Shown piece after piece: positions 51,554 through 60,673 of a stretch of DNA of 64,000 nt. The notes beneath the pieces were generated by a model. It searched no databases. It saw only the letters and a program-made list of their open reading frames with translations, and was not told the origin of the DNA. Location: assembly GCA_020633995.1 (NCBI GenBank), contig JACKCO010000004.1, positions 1 through 64,000 of the forward strand. Reading direction: 5' to 3'. Source of the DNA: Campylobacterota bacterium. GTDB taxonomy: Bacteria > Babelota > Babeliae > Babelales > RVW-14. Made by a program: the position numbers and the translations under genes. How positions within the stretch are numbered: position 1 is the stretch's first letter; the number at the start of each line of letters is the position of its first letter.

Positions 51554-54214
51554 ATGAGTTGTCGAAAAGTGGCAAAGAATTGTTTTTTCTTTATTCTTCT
51601 CATTTTTTCCAGTCAATTTTTTTCTATTAAATCTGAATCATCATTTGATAGTGTAAAATCTTTCCTCAGTGGATTTGATAAGCCTGCGCTAGTTGCTGGG
51701 GCGTCTAAGGTGCTTTGTGCAACCTGGAGCAAATATGAGCGCTCTGGGGATGTAAGCGTTCAGGGACGTTGGGTGCTTATGCTTGAACGGGCAGCTCGTG
51801 TAGGTGAGTGGTTGGTAACGTATGCTCACGATGATCAGCTTGATACCCTTGATATATGGGCATTGTATGACGTTTATGCGTTTTGTCATAGCCTGAAAGA
51901 GCTGTGTAGTCAGTTGGAACAATGTCAGGTGCAGGATGATCAATGTGATTGTGGTACGCAAAGACTTTTGCAGGAGTTTGCCGTACATGGGTTAACCTTG
52001 CTTGAGGCAACAAGTACTTTGTATGGATTGTATGTTGGTGAATTTGGTAGAGCTCGACAGCAAAAATGTGCATATGCTCTTTCAGGGATTTTTCGTTCGT
52101 GTGATGAACTTTTGCAGGCGAATATTAGCCCAGAGTATAATTTTGTAGGTCAAAAGTCTTTGGCGGCGGCGTTTGGTCTGCTGTCATTTATTTGTTTGGC
52201 ATATCATGCTCTTTCTGGCGATGAGTGGGGTAGGTATGGAAGGGGCAATGTCCAACGTGCTCTAGAGGAACGGGATGCTTTGATTGGTGATCTTGAGCAG
52301 GTTTTGGCTGATCAAGAGGATGAATGTATAGCCTTGCAAGATGAAGTTGATCAGTTGCTACAAAAACTTATGGATGAAAAAGAACGATCAAGCGCTTTAG
52401 AAGATCAGCTTGGTCAGCGATCGGACGAGTGTAGTGAGTTTGACCCAAGTATTTATGAGAAACTACTTGAGCAAATTAGGCAAATACGTCAAGAAACACG
52501 TGAAATGACAGAGTGGCTTGAACAAACGAGAGAACGTATTAAACAATATCTTGATGGTCCAAAACAGGAGAGTGGTGGCGACAGTGCGATTGAGCAAAGG
52601 AGAGAGGAACGACAAAGGCTTTTGAAAGAGTCTGAAGAGCGTATTGCAAAGCTTAATGAGGAAATAGCTCAAAGAGAAGAAAATATTAAAAAATTTAAAG
52701 AGGCTAACGCTCAGGAGAAAAAGGAGCTTGCTAAGGCCTCTACCAATGCCCAAAGACAGGAAAGAATAAAGAAATTACAAGAGGAGCGGGATGAGTGCGA
52801 GAAAAGGGTGCAGGAAAGGCGTGAAGAGCGTGAAGAGAGAAGTAGGAAGCTGCAAGAAAGATTGGGAGGGATAGGACAAAAAATAGAACAAACTAGACAG
52901 GCGTCAAAAGATGGATTAGAGCGTATTGAGCGTGAGCACCGTAAGTTACGTAGAAATATGGCAGGACTCGTCTCAGATGCAGATAAGTCTGAGGTTGTAG
53001 ATCAAATTTTGAATGGTGAAAAAGTCTATTTATTGGATGCTCCAATGGACCGAAGTAAGCAAACGCCGGCGCATTACTTGGTGCAAACAGCCGATGCTGC
53101 GCGTCTTACACGTTTGCTTGCATTGAATCCAGATCTGTTGCTAGAAGACTACGAAGGAAAAACCCCTTTACACAAGGCCGCAAATAACCGTGTCGCGCTG
53201 CAAGTATTCATTGATTGTTTTAAGCAAAAACTTGGTGATCTAACGCCCGAAAATTTAGGGTTATGTGGACAGATTTTTGAATTGTATACAGCGTTGTTGC
53301 GTACGATTTTTAAGCGTTTACCTGATGACCAAGCATGGGAAAATTTTGTTCAGGGGCAAAGGGACAATGAACAAAGCCCATGTTCATTTTTGACAGAGAA
53401 TGACCTGAAGAGTTTGTTAAGAAAACGTTCCATTGAAGTGAAAACTGAAGAAGAGATTTGTGAATTTGCATCGTGGAGTGCGTATGCCGTGGAGTTTCTA
53501 CAGTGCGATGAACATATTGACCAGGTACTTGATAATTTCAGGCAGCGCTTTAGTGGGGCAGTTCAGATGCTTGATCAGTGCCAATGGACTGAGAAATATC
53601 ATGGGCAACAATTGGATGATCGCATAAAAGTCATCTTTAAAGGCTGTGAGAACGAGGATCTGGATTATGAAGCTGTTGACGAAACTATTCCACTTGGTCA
53701 GCGGGTTTTCAACGATGTGATAGAATCTTTCATGCGCGGTGAAAATGATGACGTTAACAATTTTTATGAAGTTCTCAAATCTACTTTGCAGACTTATGAG
53801 CGAGAATCAAATGCTGATTTTAAAGTTCTCTTCAATATCGGCTATCAGCCTCCGGGGCCGTTTGGCGTTGCTCATCAGCTAATAAAAAAAATAATAGCAG
53901 ATAAGGTACATGACCTAAATGACTACAAAAAATGTTTTGAGTTGTTATTTGAAAAATGTCCTGAATTAAGGCATGAACCAAATACTTATGGTCAGACTCC
54001 GTTGCATGTTGCTGTGCAAGAGGGGCACGAAGATTTGGTGAGGATGTTGCTGGATTTGAAGGCAAGTATTAATTTGGGGACCTATCAATCTGGCCCGCAA
54101 AAAAAATACGTTCCAAAGGGTAAAACGGTACTAGAGGTTGTCAATCAAGAAAGTTATGAGCATCAGGGTATAAAAGAGCTTATTCAGAAGTTGGCCAAGC
54201 AGGATCAACAGTAG
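51554..54214 (+). CDS. Large exported coiled-coil and ankyrin protein
   Basis: An 886-residue protein. The signal peptide is CRKVAKNCFFFILLIFSSQFFS. An N-terminal helical region (~30-225) resembles that of the 919-residue protein at 45424. A long coiled coil covers ~235-475 (EERDALIGDLEQVLADQEDE through RRNMAGLV), with strong Glu/Arg/Lys/Gln bias and few hydrophobics. Ankyrin units follow at ~495-560 (TPAHYLVQTADAARLTRLLALNPDLL, KTPLHKAANNRVALQ) and at ~815-885 (GQTPLHVAVQEGHEDLVRMLLDLKASIN). Ankyrin proteins of intracellular bacteria often bind host proteins; that role here is inference. Confidence 0.75.
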   Translation: MSCRKVAKNCFFFILLIFSSQFFSIKSESSFDSVKSFLSGFDKPALVAGASKVLCATWSKYERSGDVSVQGRWVLMLERAARVGEWLVTYAHDDQLDTLDIWALYDVYAFCHSLKELCSQLEQCQVQDDQCDCGTQRLLQEFAVHGLTLLEATSTLYGLYVGEFGRARQQKCAYALSGIFRSCDELLQANISPEYNFVGQKSLAAAFGLLSFICLAYHALSGDEWGRYGRGNVQRALEERDALIGDLEQVLADQEDECIALQDEVDQLLQKLMDEKERSSALEDQLGQRSDECSEFDPSIYEKLLEQIRQIRQETREMTEWLEQTRERIKQYLDGPKQESGGDSAIEQRREERQRLLKESEERIAKLNEEIAQREENIKKFKEANAQEKKELAKASTNAQRQERIKKLQEERDECEKRVQERREEREERSRKLQERLGGIGQKIEQTRQASKDGLERIEREHRKLRRNMAGLVSDADKSEVVDQILNGEKVYLLDAPMDRSKQTPAHYLVQTADAARLTRLLALNPDLLLEDYEGKTPLHKAANNRVALQVFIDCFKQKLGDLTPENLGLCGQIFELYTALLRTIFKRLPDDQAWENFVQGQRDNEQSPCSFLTENDLKSLLRKRSIEVKTEEEICEFASWSAYAVEFLQCDEHIDQVLDNFRQRFSGAVQMLDQCQWTEKYHGQQLDDRIKVIFKGCENEDLDYEAVDETIPLGQRVFNDVIESFMRGENDDVNNFYEVLKSTLQTYERESNADFKVLFNIGYQPPGPFGVAHQLIKKIIADKVHDLNDYKKCFELLFEKCPELRHEPNTYGQTPLHVAVQEGHEDLVRMLLDLKASINLGTYQSGPQKKYVPKGKTVLEVVNQESYEHQGIKELIQKLAKQDQQ

Positions 54215-54235
54215 ATTATTGTTGATCTTTTTTTT
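54203..54235. terminator. Terminator containing both stop codons
   Basis: GATCAACA (54203-54210) and TGTTGATC (54220-54227) form an 8-bp stem followed by eight T. The stop codons of the ankyrin gene (54212-54214) and of the convergent ndk gene (54216-54218) both lie in its loop. Confidence 0.75.
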
Positions 54236-54749
54236 CAAAAAAGAAGTTAATCTCACGAGCTGCAGCTTCGGGTGAGTCGGATCCGTGTACTGCGTTGTTT
54301 TGCTTATTGGTACCGAAAAGCTTTCTCATTGTGCGCTCATCAGCTTCTTCTGGATCGGTAGCGCCCATAAGTTGGCGCCATTCTTCGATCGAATTTGTTT
54401 TGGAAAGAATCATTGCAATAATCGGTCCGCTTGACATGAAGGAGACTAGATCTTTATAAAAAGGTTTATCTTTGTGTTCGATGTAAAACTTTTCAGCTTG
54501 TTCTTTGCTTAAGGTAGTCTTTTTTAAATTGATGATATCAAAGCCTTCTTGTTCGACGCGGTCAATAATTTTACCGGTAGCTTTGCTTAAGACGGCATCA
54601 GGTTTGATGATAGCAAGTGTTTGCTCTGTAGAGTTTTTTACGGGTTTTTCCTGAGGAAGTTCGACAAGATACATCGCAACGCGTACACCCGTGATCAAAA
54701 TTGCGAAGCCAATGGTGGTTATTATGACCCAACGAACAATTGCCTTCAT
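54216..54749 (-). CDS. ndk: Nucleoside diphosphate kinase with N-terminal membrane anchor
   Basis: NDK passes the terminal phosphate between nucleoside tri- and diphosphates through a phospho-His. The catalytic domain is complete: TLAIIKPDAVLSKATGKII, EQEGFDIINLKKTTLSKEQA, VSFMSSGPIIAMIL, LMGATDPEEADERTMRKLFG and the active-site His in NNAVHGSDSPEAA. Preceding it is a ~35-residue extension with a membrane segment (IVRWVIITTIGFAILITGVRVAMYLVE). Positive residues before it predict the kinase faces the periplasm. I start at ATG 54749 after an AAAGGA site; the ATG at 54770 overlaps that site. NDKs are normally soluble ~140-residue enzymes, so the anchor is unusual. Confidence 0.93.
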   Translation of the reverse strand: MKAIVRWVIITTIGFAILITGVRVAMYLVELPQEKPVKNSTEQTLAIIKPDAVLSKATGKIIDRVEQEGFDIINLKKTTLSKEQAEKFYIEHKDKPFYKDLVSFMSSGPIIAMILSKTNSIEEWRQLMGATDPEEADERTMRKLFGTNKQNNAVHGSDSPEAAAREINFFFEKKDQQ

Positions 54750-54780
54750 GATGTTAGGTTCCTTTCTCAAGCATGAATTA

Positions 54781-54824
54781 ACGAGGGATATGCGCTTTTA
54801 TACGTCTATATCCCTCGTTTTTTT
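54781..54824 (+). terminator. Stem-loop with T-run between ndk and the histone-like gene
   Basis: ACGAGGGATAT (54781-54791) pairs with ATATCCCTCGT (54808-54818) around a 16-base loop, then a run of seven T. The T-run is on the plus strand although both neighbouring genes are on the minus strand, so it would stop antisense transcription; on the minus strand it is a hairpin without a U-tract. Confidence 0.5.
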
Positions 54825-54897
54825 CTCTCTTGACCTCGATGATAAGCACATTATCTGCTTACTATTTTAGCCCAAGTTGCCATTGGTTTTTTAGCTT

Positions 54898-55317
54898 TTA
54901 GTGTTTTTTTTTGGCTGATTTTTTTTTAGCAGGTCTCATGCTCATTGGTTTTTTAGCTGATTTGCTTTTAGCGCTAGATTTTTTTGGAGCAGCTTTTTTC
55001 TTGGCAGCTTTTTTCTTAGGTGCGGCTTTCTTCTTCGCTACCTTCTTTTTAGCAGCTTTTTTCTTAGGTGCAGCTTTCTTCTTCGCTACCTTCTTTTTAG
55101 CAGCCTTTTTCTTAGGTGCAGCTTTCTTAGCGGTTGACTTTTTAGCTACTTTTTTCTTTGCAGTTTTCTTTTTTGCAGTAGCTTTTTTAGCCGTTGACTT
55201 TTTAGCTACCTTCTTCTTAGGAGCAGCTTTTTTGGCTGCAGGTTTTTTAGCTACTGTTTTTTTTGCAGCTTTTTTAGCTGTTGACTTCTTTGCAGCAGCT
55301 TTTTTCTTTGTTGCCAT
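54898..55317 (-). CDS. Histone H1-like Lys/Ala-rich DNA-binding protein
   Basis: A 139-residue protein made almost entirely of Lys, Ala, Pro, Ser and Thr in units such as KKAAPKKKAAKKKVA, like the C-terminal tail of eukaryotic H1 and the bacterial Hc1/Hc2/AlgP-type proteins. Such proteins bind and compact DNA by charge. It has no signal peptide. An unusually strong binding site (AGGAGGAGGG) precedes ATG 55317, which suggests high expression. The gene contains near-identical 48-bp repeats (55013-55108 and part of a third), so length may vary between strains. Hc1-like proteins in chlamydiae accompany a condensed, non-replicating stage; a similar role here is inference. Confidence 0.85.
   Translation of the reverse strand: MATKKKAAAKKSTAKKAAKKTVAKKPAAKKAAPKKKVAKKSTAKKATAKKKTAKKKVAKKSTAKKAAPKKKAAKKKVAKKKAAPKKKAAKKKVAKKKAAPKKKAAKKKAAPKKSSAKSKSAKKPMSMRPAKKKSAKKKH
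55013..55128. repeat. 48-bp tandem repeats inside the histone-like gene
   Basis: Two near-identical 48-base units (55013-55060 and 55061-55108) differ at two positions; a third copy is kept for about 20 bases. Each encodes 16 residues of the Lys/Ala/Pro repeat, so changes in copy number keep the frame. Confidence 0.85.
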
Positions 55318-55362
55318 GGGGACCCTCCTCCTCTTTGGCCTTGTTTTTCTGGGTTTACTACT

Positions 55363-58005
55363 CTAACTTCTTCCAACTCTAATCACAGAAAGTTTCATGT
55401 TATTACAAAACTCTTTCGCGAGGTTATTCACCTGGCCTAATTTTATTATAGACAACTCGTGACCTAGTTTGTCAAATAAATCAAAATTTAATTTATTTTT
55501 TTTCATAAATAAAAATGTTCGTGCAGTTTGAATATTACTTTCAAAAAGCTCTACAGTTGCATTAAACAAGACATTTTTTGCTTGCAAAAATTCCTCATCA
55601 GTGATTCCATTTTGTCCAACCTCATTGATGGCTTGTAAGATCATTTTTTCCGCAAGCTTGATTTTTGTTTTTGACACGATTGTTTTTATAAACATCATGC
55701 CTTGTTGTTGGCTTGCATCGAAAACGAGTGAGCCATTTATGGTGTAAAATAGGCCACTTTGTTCGCGTAGGGCAAATAGACGAGAGGATGAGCAAGCATG
55801 TGGTCCACCTGTGACTATGACGTCAAGTAGCGCAAGAGCATTAAAGTTTTTGTTTGATCTTTCAAGTGAGGGAGCGACAAATCCTAAGACTACTTGATCG
55901 CGAGCAAAGGGATATTCAATGACTTGCGGTTTATGTTCTGTGAGAGGGGGATACGTAATGTCAGGAACTGCTGGTCCATGCCAGCGCCCAAAGACCCGCT
56001 CTATTGTTTGGTTTATTCGGTCTTGGTCGAAGTTGCCCGTTATAATGAGTTGAGCTTCCTGTGGACTTATTTGTGTTTTGTACCATTGTTCTAAGGTATG
56101 TTTTTTTATGCTGCGAATGCTTTCTATTGTTCCATAAGGATTATTTCCGTATGGATGATTTTTGTAGATATGCTCACGTGCAAGTTGGTCTATAAAATCA
56201 CTGGGACTGTCCCAAAAATTTTGTACATCAACCATCAGTTGGTGGCGAACGTGATCTATTGTTGTTTGATCAAAGGAAGGGTTGCACAGCATCTGTTGAA
56301 CAAGATCGAGTGCTTTCTCAAAGTCTTTGCTTAAGCACTTAAATGTTATAGAATTCACTCCAGATGAAAGTGAGATTCCGCTTGTTTCCAGAAGCGTATG
56401 TAGCTTACTGGGTGTTAATTTCGCGGTTCGGTGAGTGAGCACACTCATGCCAAAGTAGCAGAGGCCAGCTTTATCAGGCGACTCATAGAGGTGATTGGTT
56501 TTGAGGCTGAAAATGACGCAGATTTGATCTACGGTTGCATTATGATGTGTTATGAGATTTATACCATTTTCCAAATTAGTTGATGTTGGTTTGGGGTATG
56601 AAAAGTCTGGATAGGTAGCCTCTGGCACCTCGTTTATCCATTTGCCAGGTTCAATGTTTGATGTACGTTGATGGCTTGATAAAATACTATCCTCAAGTTT
56701 TTCAGCAGCTTGTTGGTTAGTCAGAAAGAGCGCTTCTTCATTTTTGTTTGGCAAAGGAAAAAGATAGCCCTGGTGTTGACAGGTTTTTCTCAGGTAGGCC
56801 TTGAGCGTGGTCTGTAGTTTGTCTATGTCGATATTACTCATATTTGCTAGATAGTTGTTGAGAAATTGTGGGTCTTGTGTTGCTAAATATGTAGATCCAA
56901 TCAGAGTTGCTTGTTGTTCGCTGTTTTCGAGTAAGCTACTGAGGTCGACCAAGGCACGTTTTTTTGCAGCCTCAACTTCCCAGTCTTTGATTGATCCTTT
57001 AAGCAATTTTTCAATACTTTCGTTGATATGTTCCTCTATGATAGGCAGATCGGTAGCATTTTTAGGTTGTACGTTGATACAAAAAATACCATGTTCAAAA
57101 AGGTCATAAACAAAACTTTCAACATCAGTTGCGAGTTGGTGTTTGACAACAAGTTTTTGGTATAAGCGCGAGCTCTTGCCATTGGCAAGGATGAGCGATG
57201 CTACGTCAAACAGGTATGTCTGTTGGCTGGCCAGGCCAGGTATAATGTACCAAAAACAGCTCCATGGATTTTTAACAGGACGGTAGAGTGTTACGCTTTG
57301 AGATGAGATATCGGCGTCAAAGTAATGTCCAAATTTGGTTAGGGGTTGCGTATTTTTAAGGTGGGAAAAGTATTTTTCAGCTTGGGTAAAGACTTCTTCA
57401 GGATCAACATCACCCACAACAACGAGCGTTGCATTGGCTGGTTGGTAGTGTTTTTGGTAAAATTGGTAAAGCTGCTCGCTGTCAAGACTTGCAAGATCAT
57501 GTTTTGAGCCGATTATTGGATAGCTGTATGGATGGCCTTGAAAGATGCTGCCTGTGAGTCGCTCTACTAGTGTTGTGTAGTAGTCGTCGCTGTACATGCG
57601 AAATTCCTCAATAACTGCTTTCACTTCAGAAAAAAGCATTTGTTGTTTGAATGTGGCATTGTGCATGCAGTCTGCAAAAATTTCTAATGCATAGTGCCAG
57701 ACGGTACTTGGTAGACGAAATGTGTAGCATGTGTAGTCTTGGGTGGTAAATGCGTTAGACTGACCAGCCATCTTTTGAGTGAGTAGGTTAATGTCTGATT
57801 CAGAGAGTTTTTTTGTCCCTTTGAAAATCATGTGCTCGATCAGGTGGGCCATCCCCTTTTCATTGGTTATTTCTTGCTTGGAGCCCACGTTATACCACAT
57901 CTGGATGTCTACGCGTGGGATGATGCCTGAGGGTTTTACCAGTACGGTGAGTCCGTTTTTTAGGTCTTTTTTAAAGATTTTGAAATCAAATTGATTTGTA
58001 GTCAT
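55363..58005 (-). CDS. M16-family zinc metallopeptidase (two-domain)
   Basis: M16 peptidases (pitrilysin/insulinase/processing-peptidase type) have two homologous halves, one active. The first half has the inverted zinc motif in GMAHLIEHMIFKGT (H-x-x-E-H, ~54-58), with the third ligand Glu expected in FSEVKAVIEEF (~130-140), and NAFTTQDYTCYTFRLP. The second half (from ~450, YPKPTSTNLENGINLITHHN) lacks the motif, as usual. 880 residues, normal for the two-domain class. No signal peptide is visible, so it appears cytoplasmic. It sits 45 bases upstream of the histone-like gene on the same strand and diverges from the acyltransferase at 58047. Confidence 0.93.
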   Translation of the reverse strand: MTTNQFDFKIFKKDLKNGLTVLVKPSGIIPRVDIQMWYNVGSKQEITNEKGMAHLIEHMIFKGTKKLSESDINLLTQKMAGQSNAFTTQDYTCYTFRLPSTVWHYALEIFADCMHNATFKQQMLFSEVKAVIEEFRMYSDDYYTTLVERLTGSIFQGHPYSYPIIGSKHDLASLDSEQLYQFYQKHYQPANATLVVVGDVDPEEVFTQAEKYFSHLKNTQPLTKFGHYFDADISSQSVTLYRPVKNPWSCFWYIIPGLASQQTYLFDVASLILANGKSSRLYQKLVVKHQLATDVESFVYDLFEHGIFCINVQPKNATDLPIIEEHINESIEKLLKGSIKDWEVEAAKKRALVDLSSLLENSEQQATLIGSTYLATQDPQFLNNYLANMSNIDIDKLQTTLKAYLRKTCQHQGYLFPLPNKNEEALFLTNQQAAEKLEDSILSSHQRTSNIEPGKWINEVPEATYPDFSYPKPTSTNLENGINLITHHNATVDQICVIFSLKTNHLYESPDKAGLCYFGMSVLTHRTAKLTPSKLHTLLETSGISLSSGVNSITFKCLSKDFEKALDLVQQMLCNPSFDQTTIDHVRHQLMVDVQNFWDSPSDFIDQLAREHIYKNHPYGNNPYGTIESIRSIKKHTLEQWYKTQISPQEAQLIITGNFDQDRINQTIERVFGRWHGPAVPDITYPPLTEHKPQVIEYPFARDQVVLGFVAPSLERSNKNFNALALLDVIVTGGPHACSSSRLFALREQSGLFYTINGSLVFDASQQQGMMFIKTIVSKTKIKLAEKMILQAINEVGQNGITDEEFLQAKNVLFNATVELFESNIQTARTFLFMKKNKLNFDLFDKLGHELSIIKLGQVNNLAKEFCNNMKLSVIRVGRS

Positions 58006-58046
58006 ACTAAAGGGCCTGTATTATTGAGTTTAGTCGTAATTGTTAT

Positions 58047-58679
58047 GTGTTTGCGAAGTTTATGTTCAAGCCTATCACCAAAGTATTGAAAAAGAGTAGA
58101 ATTTTTAGTTTTTTGTGCAAATACCTGGTGTATTGTCTGGTACGACTGATTTTTATGACGTACCGAGTACGCTTTCGTTATGCACAGGCAGTCAAGCAAC
58201 CTCTTGCAAATCAGGAGGGCCTATTTTACTTTTGGCATCAACATATAGCGTCCGGGATGTTCTTTTTTTGGAGTATGAAGGCCCGAGGGCATTGTGTTGT
58301 CAGTCCCAGTAGTGATGGTAAGTTTGCAGGCTTTGTATGCAAGAAACTAGGTTTTGATGTACTGTATGGTTCAGCGCATAAATCATCTTTTTCTTTGGTG
58401 CGCAACGCATTACAAGTCTTGAAAAAAGATAAGCATCTTTGCTTGGTCGGCGACGGCTCTCGAGGTCCTGCATTTAAATTGCAAAAAGGCGTCAAATATT
58501 TAGCGGCTCGTACTAAAGTCCCTCTCATTTATGTCGAATGTAAGCCAAGTGCCGCTTACGTTTTCAAAAAAAGCTGGGATCAGTTCAAATTGCCGCTACC
58601 GTTTAGCACCATTGAGGTGTACGTACATGCACCCCAACATATTTCACTTGATGATTTAGCGCGAGACGAGGAGGCGTAA
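58047..58679 (+). CDS. DUF374 lysophospholipid acyltransferase-like protein
   Basis: Members of this family (DUF374, related to the LpxL/PlsC acyltransferase clan) are thought to add acyl chains to lipid or lipid A precursors. The start is GTG 58047 or ATG 58062; neither has a strong site. A hydrophobic basic N-terminus (FLCKYLVYCLVRLIFMTYRVRF) anchors it. Then come FYFWHQHIASGMFF (the H-x-x-x-[ML] substitute for the HX4D motif), SPSSDGKFAGFVCKKLGFDVLYGS and GDGSRGPAFKLQKGVKYLA, both hallmark blocks. Its stop overlaps the priA start by one base. Confidence 0.85.
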   Translation: MFAKFMFKPITKVLKKSRIFSFLCKYLVYCLVRLIFMTYRVRFRYAQAVKQPLANQEGLFYFWHQHIASGMFFFWSMKARGHCVVSPSSDGKFAGFVCKKLGFDVLYGSAHKSSFSLVRNALQVLKKDKHLCLVGDGSRGPAFKLQKGVKYLAARTKVPLIYVECKPSAAYVFKKSWDQFKLPLPFSTIEVYVHAPQHISLDDLARDEEA

Positions 58680-60673
58680 TGCCTGCTTATGCCTATGTTC
58701 GGCTACTTAACGGTTTTGAGCGGGAGCTTGTTTATAGGGTTCCTGAGCAGCTAAAAGAACAGATCAGTCCCGGCGTATTCGTTCATGTTCCCTTACAAAA
58801 ACGTACAGAACATGCGCTGGTAGTTACTTGCTCGCAGCAAAAGCCGGTGGGCAATTTTGCCCTGCGTGATCTGCTTGGTGTTGAGCCCTTAATGCTTGAT
58901 CAGGACTATCACCAGTTTATAAAAAAGCTTGCAGCATATTACTTTCTTGATCCTTTTTATTTTTATCAACGGATTTATGGTTTTTTACATGAAAAAGAAG
59001 GCGAGCCTCAGGAAGCTCCAGTTGCACCTGAGCAAAAACCGAAAGATGTCGTTTTGACGCATGAACAACAGGCTGTGGTTGACTACGTTGCTCCGTTTCT
59101 GCAAAGGGCTGAGTACTGTCCAACGCTCATTCATGGTGTGACGGGGTCGGGAAAAAGTGAGGTTTACGCTAATTTAATTAGGAAGGCCATACACCTTGGT
59201 AAATCAGTTATTTTCTTGTTGCCTGAGGTGAGTTTGAGTGTTCAGTTTGAACACTTGTTTGCAAAAAAAATGCCAGATATTCCTGTTGTTGGTTTTCATT
59301 CAGCAAGTTCGACCAAGCAAAAACGTCAACTATGGCAGCTGATGCGGGAGGGAAAGCCTGTGTTGGTGTTTGGGGTGCATTTGCCAATTTTGCTGCCTAT
59401 GCAAAATGTTGGCTTGATTGTTGTAGACGAAGAACACGAACAAGGCTTTGAAGAAAAAAAGCATCCACGAATTAATAGCAAACATATTGCTTTGTGGCGA
59501 GCTCAGACATACCAGATCCCTATTATTCTCGGTTCGGCAACCCCGTCGCTTGCATCCCTGCATAGCGTTGCTCATCGTGGCTGGAAGTTGTTTGAGATAA
59601 CCAAACGCTTTTCTGGGAACTTTCCTAAAATTCGTAAAGTTGAGCTTGCTGCAGACAAGTCACGACGCCCGTCTTTTTGGATCAGCAAAGAGCTTGAGCG
59701 TGAGGTTAAGGCGTGTCTTGTGCGCAAGCAGCAAATTATGATTTACCTGAACCGGCGTGGATATAGCTTTTTTGTTCAGTGTAAGACATGCGGATTTACC
59801 TTTGAATGCAAAGATTGCTCGGTGAGTTTGACGCTACATCGTCAAAAAACGTCTGATGGGCAGTTTAATAGTATGCTTCATTGCCACTACTGTGATTACA
59901 AGCAAGTGTTGCCAACAGCGTGTGCTGGATGCAACGCTTCTGAAAAGTCTTTGCTCAAAAAGGGGATTGGGACGCAGCAGCTTCTCGATATTTTTGTTCA
60001 GCTTTTTCCCCATGCTCGTGTTGCACGTGCTGATTTGGATACCACTAAAAAAAAGCGCTCGTGGCAAGAAACCGTTGAGCGGTTTTCAAAGGGTGAGCTT
60101 GATATTTTGATTGGTACGCAAACAATTACCAAGGGGTATCATTTTCCGGGTGTTACCTTAGTAGGAGTACTGTGGGCCGATTTGAATTTACATTTTCCAC
60201 TCTATGATGCCAGTGAACGCACATTGCAGCAGCTTATTCAGGTTGCGGGTCGAGCTGGTCGTGTAAGTGAGAATAGCGTGGTTGTGGTGCAGGTTATGCG
60301 TGATCATCCTATTTTTGACTATTTGGATGAGCAGGCGTACATGCAGTTTTGTCAGCAAGAACTTGAAATTAGACAAGAAGTAGGTTATCCACCCTTTATG
60401 CGTTTGATGTATATTGAGTTGCGCCATCAAGATGCTGCGCAAGTGCAGGCTGATGGTCAAGTAGTTGCCGATTCGCTAATGCCGTTGTGTGCTCAAAGCC
60501 AAGATCAGATTACGGTTCTCGGACCGGCATTGCCATTGGTTCACCGTATTGCTCGCTATGAGATGCGCCACATAGTTATCAAGGCTAAAACATTTACCCA
60601 GCTGAGGGCTGTTGCCAATTTAGTTGAACAGCTCGAACTCCATAGTGATGTGTTTTTTGTTCACGCGGCCTAA
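58679..60673 (+). CDS. priA: Primosomal helicase PriA
   Basis: PriA reloads the replisome at stalled forks. The N-terminal 3'-DNA-binding domain (~1-100) is followed by a superfamily 2 helicase: LIHGVTGSGKSEVYANLI (Walker A ~155), FLLPEVSLSVQ, VVDEEHEQGFE (Walker B DEEH ~250) and LGSATPSLASL. The zinc region has eight Cys in C-x2-C pairs (CKTCGFTFECKDC, CHYCDYKQ, CAGC; ~368-425). The second helicase lobe has GTQTITKGYHFPGVTLVG and QVAGRAGRV. At 664 residues it is slightly short. It overlaps the acyltransferase by one base and the convergent ankyrin gene by 4 bases. Confidence 0.95.
   Translation: MPAYAYVRLLNGFERELVYRVPEQLKEQISPGVFVHVPLQKRTEHALVVTCSQQKPVGNFALRDLLGVEPLMLDQDYHQFIKKLAAYYFLDPFYFYQRIYGFLHEKEGEPQEAPVAPEQKPKDVVLTHEQQAVVDYVAPFLQRAEYCPTLIHGVTGSGKSEVYANLIRKAIHLGKSVIFLLPEVSLSVQFEHLFAKKMPDIPVVGFHSASSTKQKRQLWQLMREGKPVLVFGVHLPILLPMQNVGLIVVDEEHEQGFEEKKHPRINSKHIALWRAQTYQIPIILGSATPSLASLHSVAHRGWKLFEITKRFSGNFPKIRKVELAADKSRRPSFWISKELEREVKACLVRKQQIMIYLNRRGYSFFVQCKTCGFTFECKDCSVSLTLHRQKTSDGQFNSMLHCHYCDYKQVLPTACAGCNASEKSLLKKGIGTQQLLDIFVQLFPHARVARADLDTTKKKRSWQETVERFSKGELDILIGTQTITKGYHFPGVTLVGVLWADLNLHFPLYDASERTLQQLIQVAGRAGRVSENSVVVVQVMRDHPIFDYLDEQAYMQFCQQELEIRQEVGYPPFMRLMYIELRHQDAAQVQADGQVVADSLMPLCAQSQDQITVLGPALPLVHRIARYEMRHIVIKAKTFTQLRAVANLVEQLELHSDVFFVHAA

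Noticed and set aside
55013..55128. Possible CRISPR array
   Set aside because: The 48-bp repeats are contiguous without spacers and are in frame within a Lys/Ala-rich coding gene.
54911..55366. 151-codon plus-strand ORF encoding an extremely hydrophobic Phe/Leu/Ala protein
   Set aside because: It is the reverse complement of the Lys/Ala-rich histone-like gene, whose AAA/AAG codons read as Phe/Leu. It has no separate support.
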